Shown here one piece after another: positions 24,635 to 36,935 of a stretch of DNA of 64,000 bases. Within the stretch, counting starts at the first letter, position 1, and the number at the start of each line of letters is the position of its first letter. The DNA comes from Leuctra nigra (taxonomy: Eukaryota > Arthropoda > Insecta > Plecoptera > Leuctridae): the NCBI GenBank assembly GCA_934045905.1, contig OW203769.1, positions 25,451,705-25,515,704 of the forward strand, given 5' to 3'. The notes below the pieces were generated by a model that saw nothing but the letters and a program-made list of their open reading frames with translations, was not told the DNA's origin and did not search any database. The position numbers and the translations under genes were made by a program.

Positions 24635-25899
24635 GATGAACAATCACTCTGTGTGTGGCGTCCATTAATTATGTCATAGTTTTAGTTTAGTCATAGTCAT
24701 AGTTTAGTTTTCATAGGGGTCTATACTCAAGGGTGTTAGCTTTTGTCGCAGCTTGTCACATAATGTATGCCCCCCCCCACCCCGCCGCCATTTCACACAC
24801 AAAAATCATACCTCATTATAAAATTAAAATTTAATAAATGAAAGGAGGCAGGATATACGAGCCGATTAATTCACTTCGAAATAAGAAATTCAAATTCAAA
24901 TCCCAACCTTTAAAGTCACTATTTTATATTAAAATATAAACATATTTTTTTTCAAAGAAAATTGTAATTTTGTTATTCATAAACAATATTGAAACTATCC
25001 CCCCCCCCCCCTCTCCCAACGCCCTTGTCACAATATCGCGATACCCCCTTCCCCTTAATCGTGTACGTTTTTATGCAAATTTGCAAATTTTTCATTGTTT
25101 ACTTTTTAACAAAAAAAAATATGAAAATTGATAATTTCATCGCAACTTGTGTTGAATTGACCATAGACATTCCTCTACATCACGTTCTTCAAATCTCGTA
25201 GGTATATGAAAATTATAAGGAAAAAAATGCAAAAACATTATCTAGATCCATCATTGATACGGACACAGACGAGCTTCAGGGATTGAATAAAACCCGACTA
25301 TATTCGATTCTTCTCAATATTTGTCTTCTAATGACAAACATAGCTCTTTTGAAAAGATTAAAATAAAATTTATTTCAATACGATTAACGGATTAACGGAT
25401 TAAACGGATTTTCTTGCTAGTGTACATAAGTGGTGTTGCAATCGATTTGACATATTTTGGAATGTGATTTGGGATTTTAACAAATTGGAAAATATAAAAA
25501 AACTATCGACCCTCCCGGCGTTTCTCGGAAAATTGTGGATTTTAGGGTGAAGAGGTGGTCAGGGAGGGGAAGTCTAGTTTATTCGCAGTTCTAAGGGTAA
25601 TTGTTCAAAATTTGGTCGATATCGGTCAAAGGGTGTAGATATGAAGAACGACCAGGCAGACAGACAAAACAGACAGCCAGAGCACACATTTTTCTTGAAA
25701 AAAATAATATGATTAAAATAAAAAATTAGGTCGTCTGAAAATAGGTTGTTAAAGTAGTTTTCTGTTTGCTTAGGTCGGTGCCATTTAATACTATTATGAT
25801 TTATTCGTTAACACTCTCAGGAGAGTTAAGGCCCTTGGATGTCCGTCTTGACTCTACTAACTCTCATCTATCCTCTCATAGATGGCTTTCCATGCTCTG

Positions 25900-26053
25900 G
25901 TCGGTAAAGGAGTTCAATCTTTGTAGTTGTAATCGTGTCCGCTAGGATATTGTATTCCGACGTAAGGCGCCACCGTGCGACAGACTCTTGCACTATTACA
26001 AACCGCTCTGTGCATTATTACGTTATTAGGCGGGAAAAGTTTAAACATATTTC
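25900..26053. repeat. Dispersed repeat, copy 2
   Basis: Second, direct-orientation copy of the 24466-24634 segment, about 1.43 kb downstream and diverged by substitutions and small indels. The sequence between the copies is not duplicated. Confidence 0.7.
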
Positions 26054-26630
26054 ACATTTGGAATGTGAATTTTCGGACTTTATAAGATGGTCAATATATC
26101 AAATATACCAACGACTGATTACATCACTTTAAAATAACGTCATTTTAAAATTAGATGTAATAGCGATTTCTATAAATAGTTTGTTAGTGGAGTGCACTTC
26201 TATAATATTGATGATTTATTCGTTAACCCTCCCTTGTGGAAGATAATTATTATAACATTTACAATAATTACTTACATTAACAAAATAATAACAAAACTAA
26301 TACAGTACATAAATTATAGATTCCAAATTTAAATGTACTTTAATATTTACTCTTTTTTTAAATGAAAATATCTGTTTATTAACCTCTTTAAAACATAATA
26401 TTATATTGACTAATTTAAATACATTTTCTGGATTAAAGAAGATGAGGTGCTAATTGGTCGTGAGTGAGCCCTTGAATGTGGAGGTATCAGCTTTAGAGTT
26501 TTGGGCGTCCCCCTTGCCAGGGTGCTGGTTGGTTTCGGGTCGATCTCTGGCGAGCTGGCAGCCCAACCAGCCAGGCAATGCATAGACTACAAGCATATAG
26601 ATCGACAACCTACGCCATCCCAACCAGCAA

Positions 26631-27076
26631 AACACTCGCGTCAAAACTTCACATCTGCAATACCAAATATTACGTCATTTATATTCAAATAGCTCAAAAA
26701 TTCATAATATTATGTTATATTTTATTTACATACATTTTTCCGTAGTCGATTTGGGTTAAAAATTCTGGCTACTGAAAAAAATTTAAATTGATTTTTTCAC
26801 ATAAATTCACATAAATGATTAATTTAAATGTTCAACTGATGGTGAAAACTGATGGTGAAAACACTCGCGTCAAAACTTCACATCTGCAATACCAAATATT
26901 ACGTTGTTTTTATTCAAATAGCTCAAAAATGCATAATATTATGTTATATTTTATTTACAAACATTTTTCCGTAGTCGATTTGTGTTAAAAATTCTAGCTA
27001 CTGAAAAAAATTTAAATTGATTTTTTCATATAAATTCACATAAACTATTAAATTAAATGTTCAACTGATGGTGACA
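26631..27076. repeat. Tandem duplication, 229-bp period, two copies
   Basis: AACACTCGCGTCAAAACTTC at 26631 recurs at 26860, and the text between stays alignable to AACTGATGGTGA at about 27076. Copies differ at a few percent of positions, so the duplication is moderately old. At the junction a 13-bp unit (AACTGATGGTGAA) is itself doubled. Confidence 0.85.
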
Positions 27077-27460
27077 TTATAACGTGTTAAGAAAATAAAG
27101 GCAGTGTTATAATAAGTATTCTTTTACAAGTTTCCCAAAATTACACAAAATGTTTTAAAAATAATCTCACAGTTCGATGACGAGAGAACACATGTGCTAG
27201 GTAATTACTGCATAATTATCAAAAGTATCTCGAAACGTTAAAAAATAAATAAATGAAAAAATAAAGTTTAATGTATACTATAACATTAATTTTTGGCGTT
27301 GTTTTGAAAGTCACATGGAGTTATTCCATATTCGTGATATCCATTGGGTGTTTTACAGTGTTTTCTGAAATTCCAATCTTATTATAAGGTCTTGCATTTT
27401 GGTCATTGGGATCACGTTATGGTTCGAGAGAAATTTTTATATTTATTTTATACTTATTTA

Positions 27461-27637
27461 AATTTACTCGGTACAATTTTTCGTCCTACTTTTGTGTCAC
27501 ATTCACATTTTCATACAATTTTGTATTTACGCGAAGCTACTTTTTGTCACAGAAATTGGGATCAATTTTTATAATATTAATTTTTTATCAAGATGTGTGA
27601 CACAGAAGTTGAACAATTTTTCCGCGTAAATTGGACT
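27461..27637. mobile_element. Degenerate MITE copy
   Basis: CGGTACAATTTTTCG..., TTTTGTGTCACATTCACATT, TTTACGCGAAGCTACTTT and GTGTGACACAGAAGTTGAAC match the MITE at 49624-49824 in order. The ends are worn down and no target duplication is visible. Confidence 0.6.
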
Positions 27638-28140
27638 TGAGAGTTTTAAAATAAATGAATGTGTTGCTATTTTATAACTTTATTCCTATAAAAATCATTA
27701 ATAAACCACAAATAATTTTACGCTATTTATACCCACAAGCAGAACTATATAAGTGCCATCCGTGTCTTGTGGAATTAAATTTATTTGACGTTTATTTTAT
27801 GATGAATAGAATGATTACTTTTATGAAATATCTTTGAATTTTCTAGAGCCGTCTAACACATAGTACATAAAAGAAATATTTTTCTGGTGTTTCATACAAA
27901 GCCCAATTTGTTATCATAACTTTGGCTACTGAAGATACTGCTCCATCTCTGCTGTCACATTAGCGCAGCATCAAGTGGCGACCTCGCTCCGTCCATGAAT
28001 GAACATCTAAATAATTAATGAAAAACTTCGCAAACTAGAATTTCCCAACGGTCAAAACCTACATCAACCATATTTCCCTCCATGGAAAAATAAAACCAAA
28101 TATCACAAAAGAACATAGAAAGTCATAAGAGGTATGTACA

Positions 28141-28766
28141 TCATTTAGCATACCGGCACTTCCACTCTGACATCATTTCGAGAGGAGACGTTTTTCTGAC
28201 TTGTCTGACTTTAGTTTTAACACATCGAGTCTAGGGAAAAGCCCAGCTCTAGTTCAGAGAACAGCCGCAAAATTCGCAGTGGCGACACCATCGTCATTTT
28301 CCTGGATTGAACCGCGTTTCTTCATTTTCATTGCTTTTTCAACTTAAAACTAAATTCATTCATATATTATCTTCTTAAAAATAAGTTAATACATCAAATA
28401 ATGTGATATTTACAGTGTATATTTAATTACTTAATTATTGATTGAGTCATAAAGAAAATCAAGGATCTCGGAGTGTTTTTTTGACGGTGTGTGGGATCTT
28501 GAAAGGGTGTTTGGAAGACTTTTGAATATATCCGGGAAGGGAAAATACTACGAAGATTATTATTGCACTTGGGTGTTGTGACAAGGAATATACGGGTATC
28601 GACTTTTTAAAAGAACGCATTAGTGATATTTGGGCGTTGGCCCCTACGGATTTTCAGTGACAAAAAGTGAATAATTAAATCATAATGTGATTGTACACGA
28701 TGCGACACGATCAGTTTAAAAATGTTAAAAACTTGTTGTTGTACATTTTTGTCGCTAGACGGCTCG
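28141..28766 (+). other. Possible first exon of an unidentified transcript
   Basis: This block is less AT-rich than its surroundings and ends in a strong donor (CTCG|GTAAGT at 28767). Two short frames run into the donor: one from ATG 28700 (starting MRHDQFKNVKN, hydrophobic core, phase 1) and one from ATG 28722 (MLKTCCCTFLSLDGS, phase 0). Neither joins sif exon 2 in phase. It could be a non-coding leader exon of sif, spliced to the acceptor just before 51014, or the start of another gene. Promoter elements were not identified. Confidence 0.3.
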
Positions 28767-30011
28767 GTAAGTAAATTTTTGTGAACACACTTTTAATTAC
28801 ATTTTGAAAGATATTAAAAAACGATCTAATTAAACTTTTGAACGATTAACAGATCAATATAATTTGTTTTCACAAATGTTTGGTATGTGTTGGTATTTGA
28901 CGTGAAAGTGATAGTGAACTAGTGGTGATGTGGCCATGGGATGCTGGAGAATGCAGATGCGCAATGGTGTGGGAAATTGTGTGTACTTGATGCCACGCCC
29001 AATGACAACAAACATGGATTCTGATTATGTAACTATTCTCCATGTGATATCATTTCACTGTAATGTTATTCTAATGACGATGAAAAGTATGTCGCGCGAG
29101 ATGTAGAGTGAAAATAGTTACGGAATAGGGGTTCGCGGACACGTCATTTTCGTGCCATTTTCATCGACACACGAGGTCGAGGACATTTTTTAGAATGATT
29201 TCCTAGTTAAAAATGATTAATTTATAGAAATCTTTATAGAAATCTTATATGGACTTTTTATGCACACAAATAGATATTTTTTTAAAGAAAATGGCCTGAT
29301 ATTTATTAGGTACATAGAATTAGTAAACAATTTTGTATTGATCTCTTAAATGTTTATGAATTTTCAACTACCTACATGCAAATGTCAACAAATTTAATAC
29401 TGATGTTTTAAATACATTTAGTAATGGTATACCTATTTATTAAAAACAAGTTGGCCTATCATTAATTTTTAGATAACTAATTATGCACAGTTAGCGAATA
29501 TATCATTTTAAATAATATTTAAGTGATCAATACAATTATTAATATTGATTTCAGAAAGAAATAGAAACAAAGAAGTAAATATAAAAATAAATAGTAAAAT
29601 TATCTAACAAAATGGTAATTAAGAAATGTTACCAATTACTCATTATATTCTAATAAGATGAATTAAGATGAATTTTAGTTGAACATACAAAAAGAACAAA
29701 AAATATTTTATCAAACTAAAAACTACGATTCCTAACGTATGCATTGAAATGATAATATAATAAACATTATCTCTCTCATTATAAATTAAAATAATAACAA
29801 CAACAACAACAATAATAATAATATTACTGATATGATCAATGTTACCAGTACTTAATTTTGAAAATAAATTATAGCTTCAAATAAACCCTTTTATTAGCAT
29901 AATATCGGACAATATCGAAAGACAGAAACATTTCCAGCCCAGCTTCTGATAACAAGTGGAGGGATGTCTTGATCCAACCCTCAAACACCCTCAAGTCAGT
30001 AACCAGCAAGC
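28767..30011. other. Intergenic or intronic, no gene seen
   Basis: AT-rich DNA with short AAC/AAT microsatellites near 29795-29825. Confidence 0.4.
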
Positions 30012-30090
30012 CAGGGAGAATGATCGCCCATCCAAGTACTGGCCTAGTTCGATGTTGTCTCGTTGATGTGATAAGAAATGTCGTACCAGA
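30012..30090 (-). repeat. 5S rRNA-derived SINE or pseudogene fragment
   Basis: CGCCCATCCAAGTACTGGCC followed by TAGTTCGATGTTG is the complement of the conserved 5S block around AGTACTTGGATGGG. It shares AGCAAGCCAG and flanking text with the copy at 3206-3365, so both belong to one dispersed family. Confidence 0.55.
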
Positions 30091-30394
30091 CGTTCACGAA
30101 ACTGATCTGAATTAATTCACATTTGAAATTGAACATTATAGAGACTTTCAATATTCCATGGTACGTTATAACTAAGTACACTATAGCACTATAATCCGAT
30201 AAGAACCGCGTAACTCGATTTCTCTCGTGTTTGCTCCTGGGACACTCGGTTATTATCAACGTGTTCATTCCAACTATTTACTATACTTTTTTTTCTCTGG
30301 TGTCATTAATAAATCACTGAAAATTATAAAATCAGGCCATGTTTAAAATAAATAAATAAATAAATACATATGATGGAGATACAGTTATATAGAC

Positions 30395-31350
30395 AGTGGC
30401 GTCGGAAGTATATTTTCTGAAGGGGGGGGGGGGGGGGGGGGGGGGCACATTTTGCTAAGGTAGGGTAGGGACCAAATTTGTAAGGGAGAAATTAATACAG
30501 TAAATATAGTACAGACAATGTGTGTGGGAAACACGATTGCCAAGAGAAGCAATGGGAGGCCTGGGGGAAGGGCCCCCAGGACCATGCGGGTCCGGGGCGC
30601 ATAGCCCCGGGAAAATGTTTGAATTTCAGGAATGAATTTGGTGCGTTTCTACGTGATTTAACACTTTTTAAACAGGATATTTATCTGAACAACTCTGAAC
30701 AAACAAAAATATTGGTAGGTAAATTGAATCCGATCCTCTTCACGTCAGGACTGCCAAAAAAGTAATTCAAGCCGACAAAATACAAATATGTGTGAAAAAA
30801 GTGTTGACAAAATAATGTACTTGAAAATTGATTCGTTTGCCGCATTTATTTACATTCACAATAGGTCCTATTTCAAATGCAATATTTTTATGAAATTAAA
30901 ACTTACACGTTTTCAACATTATATTATCTAATGTCGCGCAGCGGAGTTTTGCATTTTCTGCCATTTAGGTTTCAAATGATTTTGGTGCATTATTTGTAGG
31001 TAAGAAAACAAAAGTTAATCATTCACTCATATCAGTCAGAAATGTTCATATAAATATGCAACACAGCGATGTATTCAAATTTAAATACTCTTAAGGCAGG
31101 TTATTGGTAAAATATATTGGTAAAATAAAAAATCAATTGAATTTCGTCAGCAGACTCTCACATGACATTGCCGTGCAGCGATTTTTTTTGGAAATTCAGC
31201 CCTTATCGAGTATTTTTTTAAATATATTATGCGTTACCTGGGGGGGATTGATACTCTTGCCCCCATTCAAACGTCTAAGGGGGGGGGGGGGGGCACGTGC
31301 CCCTGCTGCCCCCCCCCCCCCCCCCCCTTCACCCCGGTTCCGACGCCACT
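30395..31350. mobile_element. Non-autonomous DNA transposon, about 0.96 kb
   Basis: Inverted ends AGTGGCGTCGGAA and TTCCGACGCCACT, each followed inwards by long G- or C-runs (30421-30445; 31280-31327). The left end CAGTGGCG is hAT-like, but the right end lacks the matching final G and I see no 8-bp duplication, so the family is unsure. Internal frames such as 30520-30765 are low-complexity and unsupported. Confidence 0.6.
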
Positions 31351-32099
31351 CCGTTTTGGGTGATCTGTTTCATCCTCATCAGGTTCGGAACAATAAAAAA
31401 ATACAAATATAACATTTTAGAAAAGAGAAAACAACACAAATCTGAGAGGCTATAGTTGTTAGTTGTATATAGTTGTGATATATAGTTGTCATTTGTCAAA
31501 CATGTTTTAAATTGGTTAAAAAATTTCAGAAGTGAAAGATAACATTGTATGAGAAATAATGAATTGGTTTAATATCTAATAAAAAAATTACGATGTTTCT
31601 TAAATGAAGGGATAATATAAACGGTAAAACTCAAAAATTTAATTACTCCAAATGCCGATTTAGTTACTCTACACTTAACTTCTTAATGTTTCAGAACACA
31701 TGTGGTAGAGAACATGTTTTTACGCAACCCCTTTAATTATTTTCTCGAGTTTTGGAGTCCCAGAAGGATATGCCAAAGACAATAATTTGTGCCAATAATT
31801 TGTAGAGACAAAATTAGAATTAACCTGCAACATTATTTATACTAATTCAATTATAGACCCAGTTACCCAATTGTTATAGAGTTCAAAATATTTGAAAATT
31901 AATTTCCACAATACTTCTAAATTAACTGCTCAGAACAATGTATCTTACAATATAGGTTATAAACCTAGGTTACAAAATTCTTATTAAACTGTGTCACAAA
32001 ATAATCCTTAAACAAGTAAAACATAAATTCTTCTAAAACCGAAAGAGACAGTGATCTAGGTATTCATCTAAGGTGAAAGGTCGGTATAGTATAGAATGT

Positions 32100-32316
32100 A
32101 GTAACATTTTGAAAAACATCGGGCGCTCTGGCGCGAGCCGATCGCTAACGTCAGTTGCTTTTAGGCAGTCGGCAAGAGAGGAGCGTGAAGCTTATCGCCG
32201 TTCAGTCCGAAAATACATATCTTCCACATCCATTCTTTCAAGTGATCGCTGCATTTGCGATATATTGTTGAATAAAACAGCGTTTCGGTTTAATTTTGTG
32301 GTTTGTTTTTTTAATA
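32100..32316 (+). promoter_or_regulatory. Possible promoter / 5' UTR upstream of the 32317 exon
   Basis: A GC-richer island in AT-rich DNA with an initiator-like TCAGTTG at 32151 and no TATA box. It precedes an ATG exon with a donor. Only sequence context supports this. Confidence 0.25.
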
Positions 32317-32382
32317 ATGGGTGCTAAAGCCAGTGTATTGGAAGCGTCGAAAATACATGATCAAAATTGGAAGTCTGAACAG
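32317..32382 (+). CDS. Possible first coding exon, 22 codons, unidentified gene
   Basis: ATG context TTAATAATGGG, then 22 codons starting MGAKASVLEAS and ending at a donor CTGAACAG|GTATTG in phase 0. Gly2 and Ser6 fit an N-myristoylation signal. No downstream phase-0 partner exon was recognised; sif exon 2 needs phase 2, so this is not a simple alternative sif start. It may belong to an unrecognised gene or be chance. Confidence 0.3.
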
Positions 32383-33854
32383 GTATTGTAAAAGTGTTTA
32401 TTTATAATGAAATACGTATTTTGTTTAGGTTTTATAGTCAATAATGATAACCTTGAGACTAATTATTTATTTTTGAAACGAGTTCCTTGTAAAATAGTTT
32501 ACCGAACAGTTTGTTTTCCGTGGTGTTTTCGTTTTTTATCAATGATATTCTTATTTAACAACATCCAAACATCTGAATTACCTATTGAGAGTTTATACAT
32601 AAAAATGATAAAAGTCTTAAATCTGCAGATACGCATGTATTTATAAAACAAAGATTACAAAGAACTTTGGTAAAGTCATGGTATAGTTAAATAATGTATT
32701 GCATAATATTTTTGTGTATTTGCTGATGACATATTATGATATATTATTTATAATTATATATAATGTTATATGTTATTGGTTAGGTACCTAAATTAATTTG
32801 ATAATTATAACATTGTATCATAGAAATATTAATAGGAAGTAATAACACTTTTAATTTTAATATGATTTTATCAAGATATAATATTTAGGTGATCTCAAGG
32901 TGCAATTTCAATAAATCTTCATCATGATTACTATTATCAATGTTCACAATAAGCCAAATATTATGCTAATAATATTAATATCTTCAATTAATAGAAAAAA
33001 TTTAAATTATATCATTACATTATAGTTAATGTTACCAATGCCAAGTAGGTAATATAAAAATTACTGGGCCTACAAGACAAGACCAATATAAGAAAACAAA
33101 ATAATTGTATTGATTAGTTTGACATAAAATGAAACGGGGTTTCTGTTAATATAAAGAAAAAAAGCATCGTTAATCAGGGAATTAATTCGTAAACAGCAAA
33201 CTCTTCGATTACTGGCTTAATCACGTAAATGAATAGTACTAAGGTTTCCAAGGCAGGAGCGAGATGTTTTTGCAACTGATATTACTTGACGTGACGTCAG
33301 GCGGGGGTAGTAGACGTGTATGATCGATATTGGACCACTCCCATGCAACATTTTCTACTTTCGTACACGACCCTAAATCATATTGATAAACAGAAGAATC
33401 CGAAAACAAATTTGATTTTATATTTATACAATATTTTATTCAGAAGAACTTTTCAAGCTAGTGATTTTCCATCTAGAATTTGATGTGATAAAAGTGGTAT
33501 GCCCACATTTTAAAGTGTTAATAATTATTTAGAAATAGAATTTGGATGTTGGGAGTGGTTTGATTTATACAGTATAGATATCCGGATATCTAAAATATTA
33601 TAGGTAGGTACCTAACCAAATAGATTTTTACAAATGTTTTTCAATAACTTTAAATCCAAACCTGCAGAGTTCAATTAAAATGTATACACATATTTTGTAA
33701 TTGGTTATTTTTTATATACAACATCAAACTTGATTTCGACATCATCAAAAAGATGTTTTTTATTGTATTCTTTGTTTACCTTGAAGCAAGGTAACCGTTT
33801 GGAAATCATTCCAGTTTATTTAGTTATTAATAAACTGTATTATAAAATGATTAA
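32383..33854. other. Intergenic or intronic, no gene seen
   Basis: AT-rich. A single perfect TGACGTCA (33292-33299) is a CRE-like octamer without supporting context. Confidence 0.4.
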
Positions 33855-34386
33855 GGGGACCCGGAGGTGCATTTTCGAATTTTTGAGTTTTGAGATTATT
33901 AATGATTATTGTGTAGATTGTTTTTTCTTTACAACAAACCAAATTGCATTGAAATCGCTTCACAATAATTGTGAATACAGGAAATATTTTTCTGAATGTA
34001 CCTCTGACACGGATCTCATGTTGCTTTATGGTGTTAATACAAGATGCTCAATTTAAACTTTTGACAGCGATTATCTCAAAACACCAAATCATTCTTTTTC
34101 TCAGCATTGGCTGAATAGATCTTTTTCTGTACACATCAACTAGTGCGTTTACATATTTTGAAAAAAAATAAAAATAAAACCAATAAAAATGTATGAAAAA
34201 TATAACATATTTTTTAAAAATTTATTATAAGAAAAATAAATTGTATAGAAAAATTTTGACGTACTTGTCTGCATAAGCCCAATTATCAACCATATTTTTT
34301 TAGAATATTTGCTCTGCCCACTTTGAGGAAAAGTTACGTGAACTTGACGTATTTAACATAGGCAGCATAGTCACCTCCGGGGCCCC
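33855..34386. mobile_element. TTAA-flanked MITE, 532 bp
   Basis: Inverted ends GGGGACCCGGAGGTG and CACCTCCGGGGCCCC, flanked by TTAA at 33851-33854 and 34387-34390. A 4-bp TTAA duplication is characteristic of piggyBac- and Kolobok-type transposons. The interior is AT-rich with no transposase. Confidence 0.75.
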
Positions 34387-35129
34387 TTAAAGATAATTAA
34401 TTTTTTTATTATAACCATGGTCTTAAATGTAATAAGATGAGGGATGAAAATAGGTATACATTATGAGAACACATGCCAGAGTTTCAAATCAAGAATTAAA
34501 TACGGGTGGCTAATTGTTTGAGCATGGTTTGGTTCAGAGTGATCGCTTGACACTAAGTCAGGTCGAAGATAATGGCCAAAAATTCGATTTGTGTAGGTAA
34601 TAGTAACCAGCACTACTGTCCATTTATTAGTTGATTAGGTACTTTAGAAATCAAGACGATTTTTCATCTCTTTTCAAGCTCGCCCTAATCGTCGGTCCAT
34701 TTAGTTTGCCGATATGAAGTGCAATGACTACAATTCTACAACTTATTAATATTTTCTCCAAAAATATAAGTAAGTAATACAATTATTTAGAATTATTATA
34801 AATGTTATGGCTAAATTGTTTATGTACATTGAAATTCAAAGATGTTATAAAATAATTATTCATAGGAGTTATCTGTGGAGATGACTTGGTATCAAGGGTC
34901 CAACCTCGACTGACTCAATACTACCTGTGTCAAATCGGGGAACTGAGCTGCCCCCCTTAAAATTAAATACAGGTGGTAAAGGGCAATTGGAAATAGAAGA
35001 CTAGAACTAGAACCAACGACAGAAGCGATTTGAATATTTATTTGGAAACTTATTTTGGAAAAGTGGGTTGGGGGAGGGGGTGCCATATTGATATGGCTCT
35101 TAACACCTAATTCTTCTTACCTATGACCT
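34387..35129. other. Intergenic, no gene seen
   Basis: AT-rich, unremarkable. Confidence 0.4.
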
Positions 35130-35247
35130 GGGGTGCGATCACATAAAATGATAACGTTCTTGTCACGGTGACAAGCTTCTCATCTCAATGTTGTTCACGG
35201 CCTTCTAGGGTCTTGTCACCGTGACAATGTTTATGTGATCGCACCCC
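35130..35247. mobile_element. Short hairpin MITE, 118 bp
   Basis: GGGGTGCGATCACATAAA at the left pairs with TTTATGTGATCGCACCCC at the right. Inside, TTGTCACGGTGACAAG is itself palindromic and TTGTCACCGTGACAA recurs on the right. The target duplication is not certain. Confidence 0.7.
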
Positions 35248-36887
35248 TGTATCAATTACATTGAATCTTCACTCCAGGGATTTATTGGACCTTGTATTGA
35301 TAGTAAGATGAGTGATCGTGGTCTATAAAGACACCTTCGCATCAGCTACGAGTATCGAAGCCGGGACTCTGGTTTGCAAGTTGGAAGTGTTTCCCATGAT
35401 CAAATGTGCTCCGTCTTTGCTGATCCGATTTCCGTCCAGGTTCCAACATTTTAAAATAACAGTTCCGTTTTACTTTGGAACCGAAATGGAACCTAAATAT
35501 ATAGGTATGTAATTTAACGTAACTCGTAACCAATTAGAGACCAGAAATATTCTAGAATTTTTTTTTATTGCTACATTTATTATGCAAGAAAGCAGAAATA
35601 CAAATAAATGAATCCCTGGCCGACTAACCATTAAAAAACCACTAACTCTTGGAATCCTGGGTACCTATACTATTAACAATTATTAAAAACACAATAAACT
35701 ACATTCCGACGATACTGCGATACTATACGATACTTCCATCAAAACCGCTATCATCCAGATCCACTCACCTCGGTAGAAACTAAAAGAACTACCGCTGGTA
35801 CTACACAGTCCTAATAACTAAAGGTATGAGTCAGGTACACCGTACATAATACACTGTATTATGCATACACTGTATGCAAATCTGTTTTAATAAAGATAAT
35901 AATATTCGGATCGCAGCAGTTAATTGAAGTCAGGAGTCAACAAGGGGGAAAAGTTGTCAAATGTCAGTTGCCTGGATGAAGATGATCGAAGTATGTAGGT
36001 ATTGTCGACATATAATTTTGTATGTGTTTTTAATTGTTAATACCACGATTCCATGAGTTATTGGTTCTTAAATAGTGTAGATTAATTGGTATATCACTAA
36101 TTTGGTTTTTGAAAACTCCATAAAATCTTGAAAAATATTTACAATAAATTAATTAAATAATGCAGTTTGATGGCCCTCTGAAAAGTCTTCTTTGATTTTT
36201 TGTTTTACTTTTTGGCCTGTTAAGCAGTTGTTGGGAGCAGTTAAGCCTTATCCCGGCCATGTTAAATGATGCATTTTTAGGTAATGATTTACTGGTTCAT
36301 TAATCTATCCTGATTTGTTTTAAATATTTTTTACATTGATTGAATAGACTTTGATCTTCAAACGTGCAGAAGGGATTTTTCATGAAGGTAAATTTTAAGG
36401 TGTTATAATTTATTTACTGAAGTCATATATCTTTTATTAGGAGTAGGTAGGAGTAGGTATAGAAGAAAAAATAATGAAGTTATCTTGAGCTAATAAATAT
36501 AATAGAGTGTAATGTAATATAATATAAAATGATACCAAGTAAATTGACTTCAAAGAAGGTACACAAAGCAAGTTACACATTCATAAACATCTAAAACGTC
36601 TTAAACATACCTTTTGGTACTAAAACTTCGAGTGCGATCCTTTTTCATACTATATTATTATCAGAAAAAAAATATAAATAAATTGAAAAGTGAAAATTTC
36701 ATTCATAAAAAAAATTGCATATGCTTCAGAAAATTTATATTTTTTTTAAAATGTTCTAAATAAACTTTTGGGCAATAAAAAACAAGTAGCAATACATTTT
36801 TACGCTAAAATAATATCATAAAAAAATAAAAAAATAAAATTATAAATTAATAAACAAAAAGTGAAATGGTCTTCCTACACCCCTAGT

Positions 36888-36935
36888 GGAGCGGTCGCTC
36901 CAGCCAGCCAAGTCGTACTGTATGCACTCACACTC
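36888..36935. repeat. Dispersed repeat core with GGAGCGGTCGCTCC
   Basis: Shares GGAGCGRTCGCTCC...CCAGCCAAGTCGTAC with the inverted copy at 44347-44391. Family unknown. Confidence 0.5.

Noticed and set aside
32317..32382. Superficial resemblance of the MGAKAS exon to the N-terminus of a lentiviral matrix protein
   Set aside because: Only a short generic myristoylation signal is shared; the frame ends at a splice donor and no other retroviral sequence is nearby.
33292..33299. CRE octamer TGACGTCA as a regulatory site
   Set aside because: A single octamer without promoter context is expected by chance in a window of this size.
33730..34056. 108-codon + strand frame
   Set aside because: Runs across the boundary of the TTAA MITE; AT-rich chance frame.
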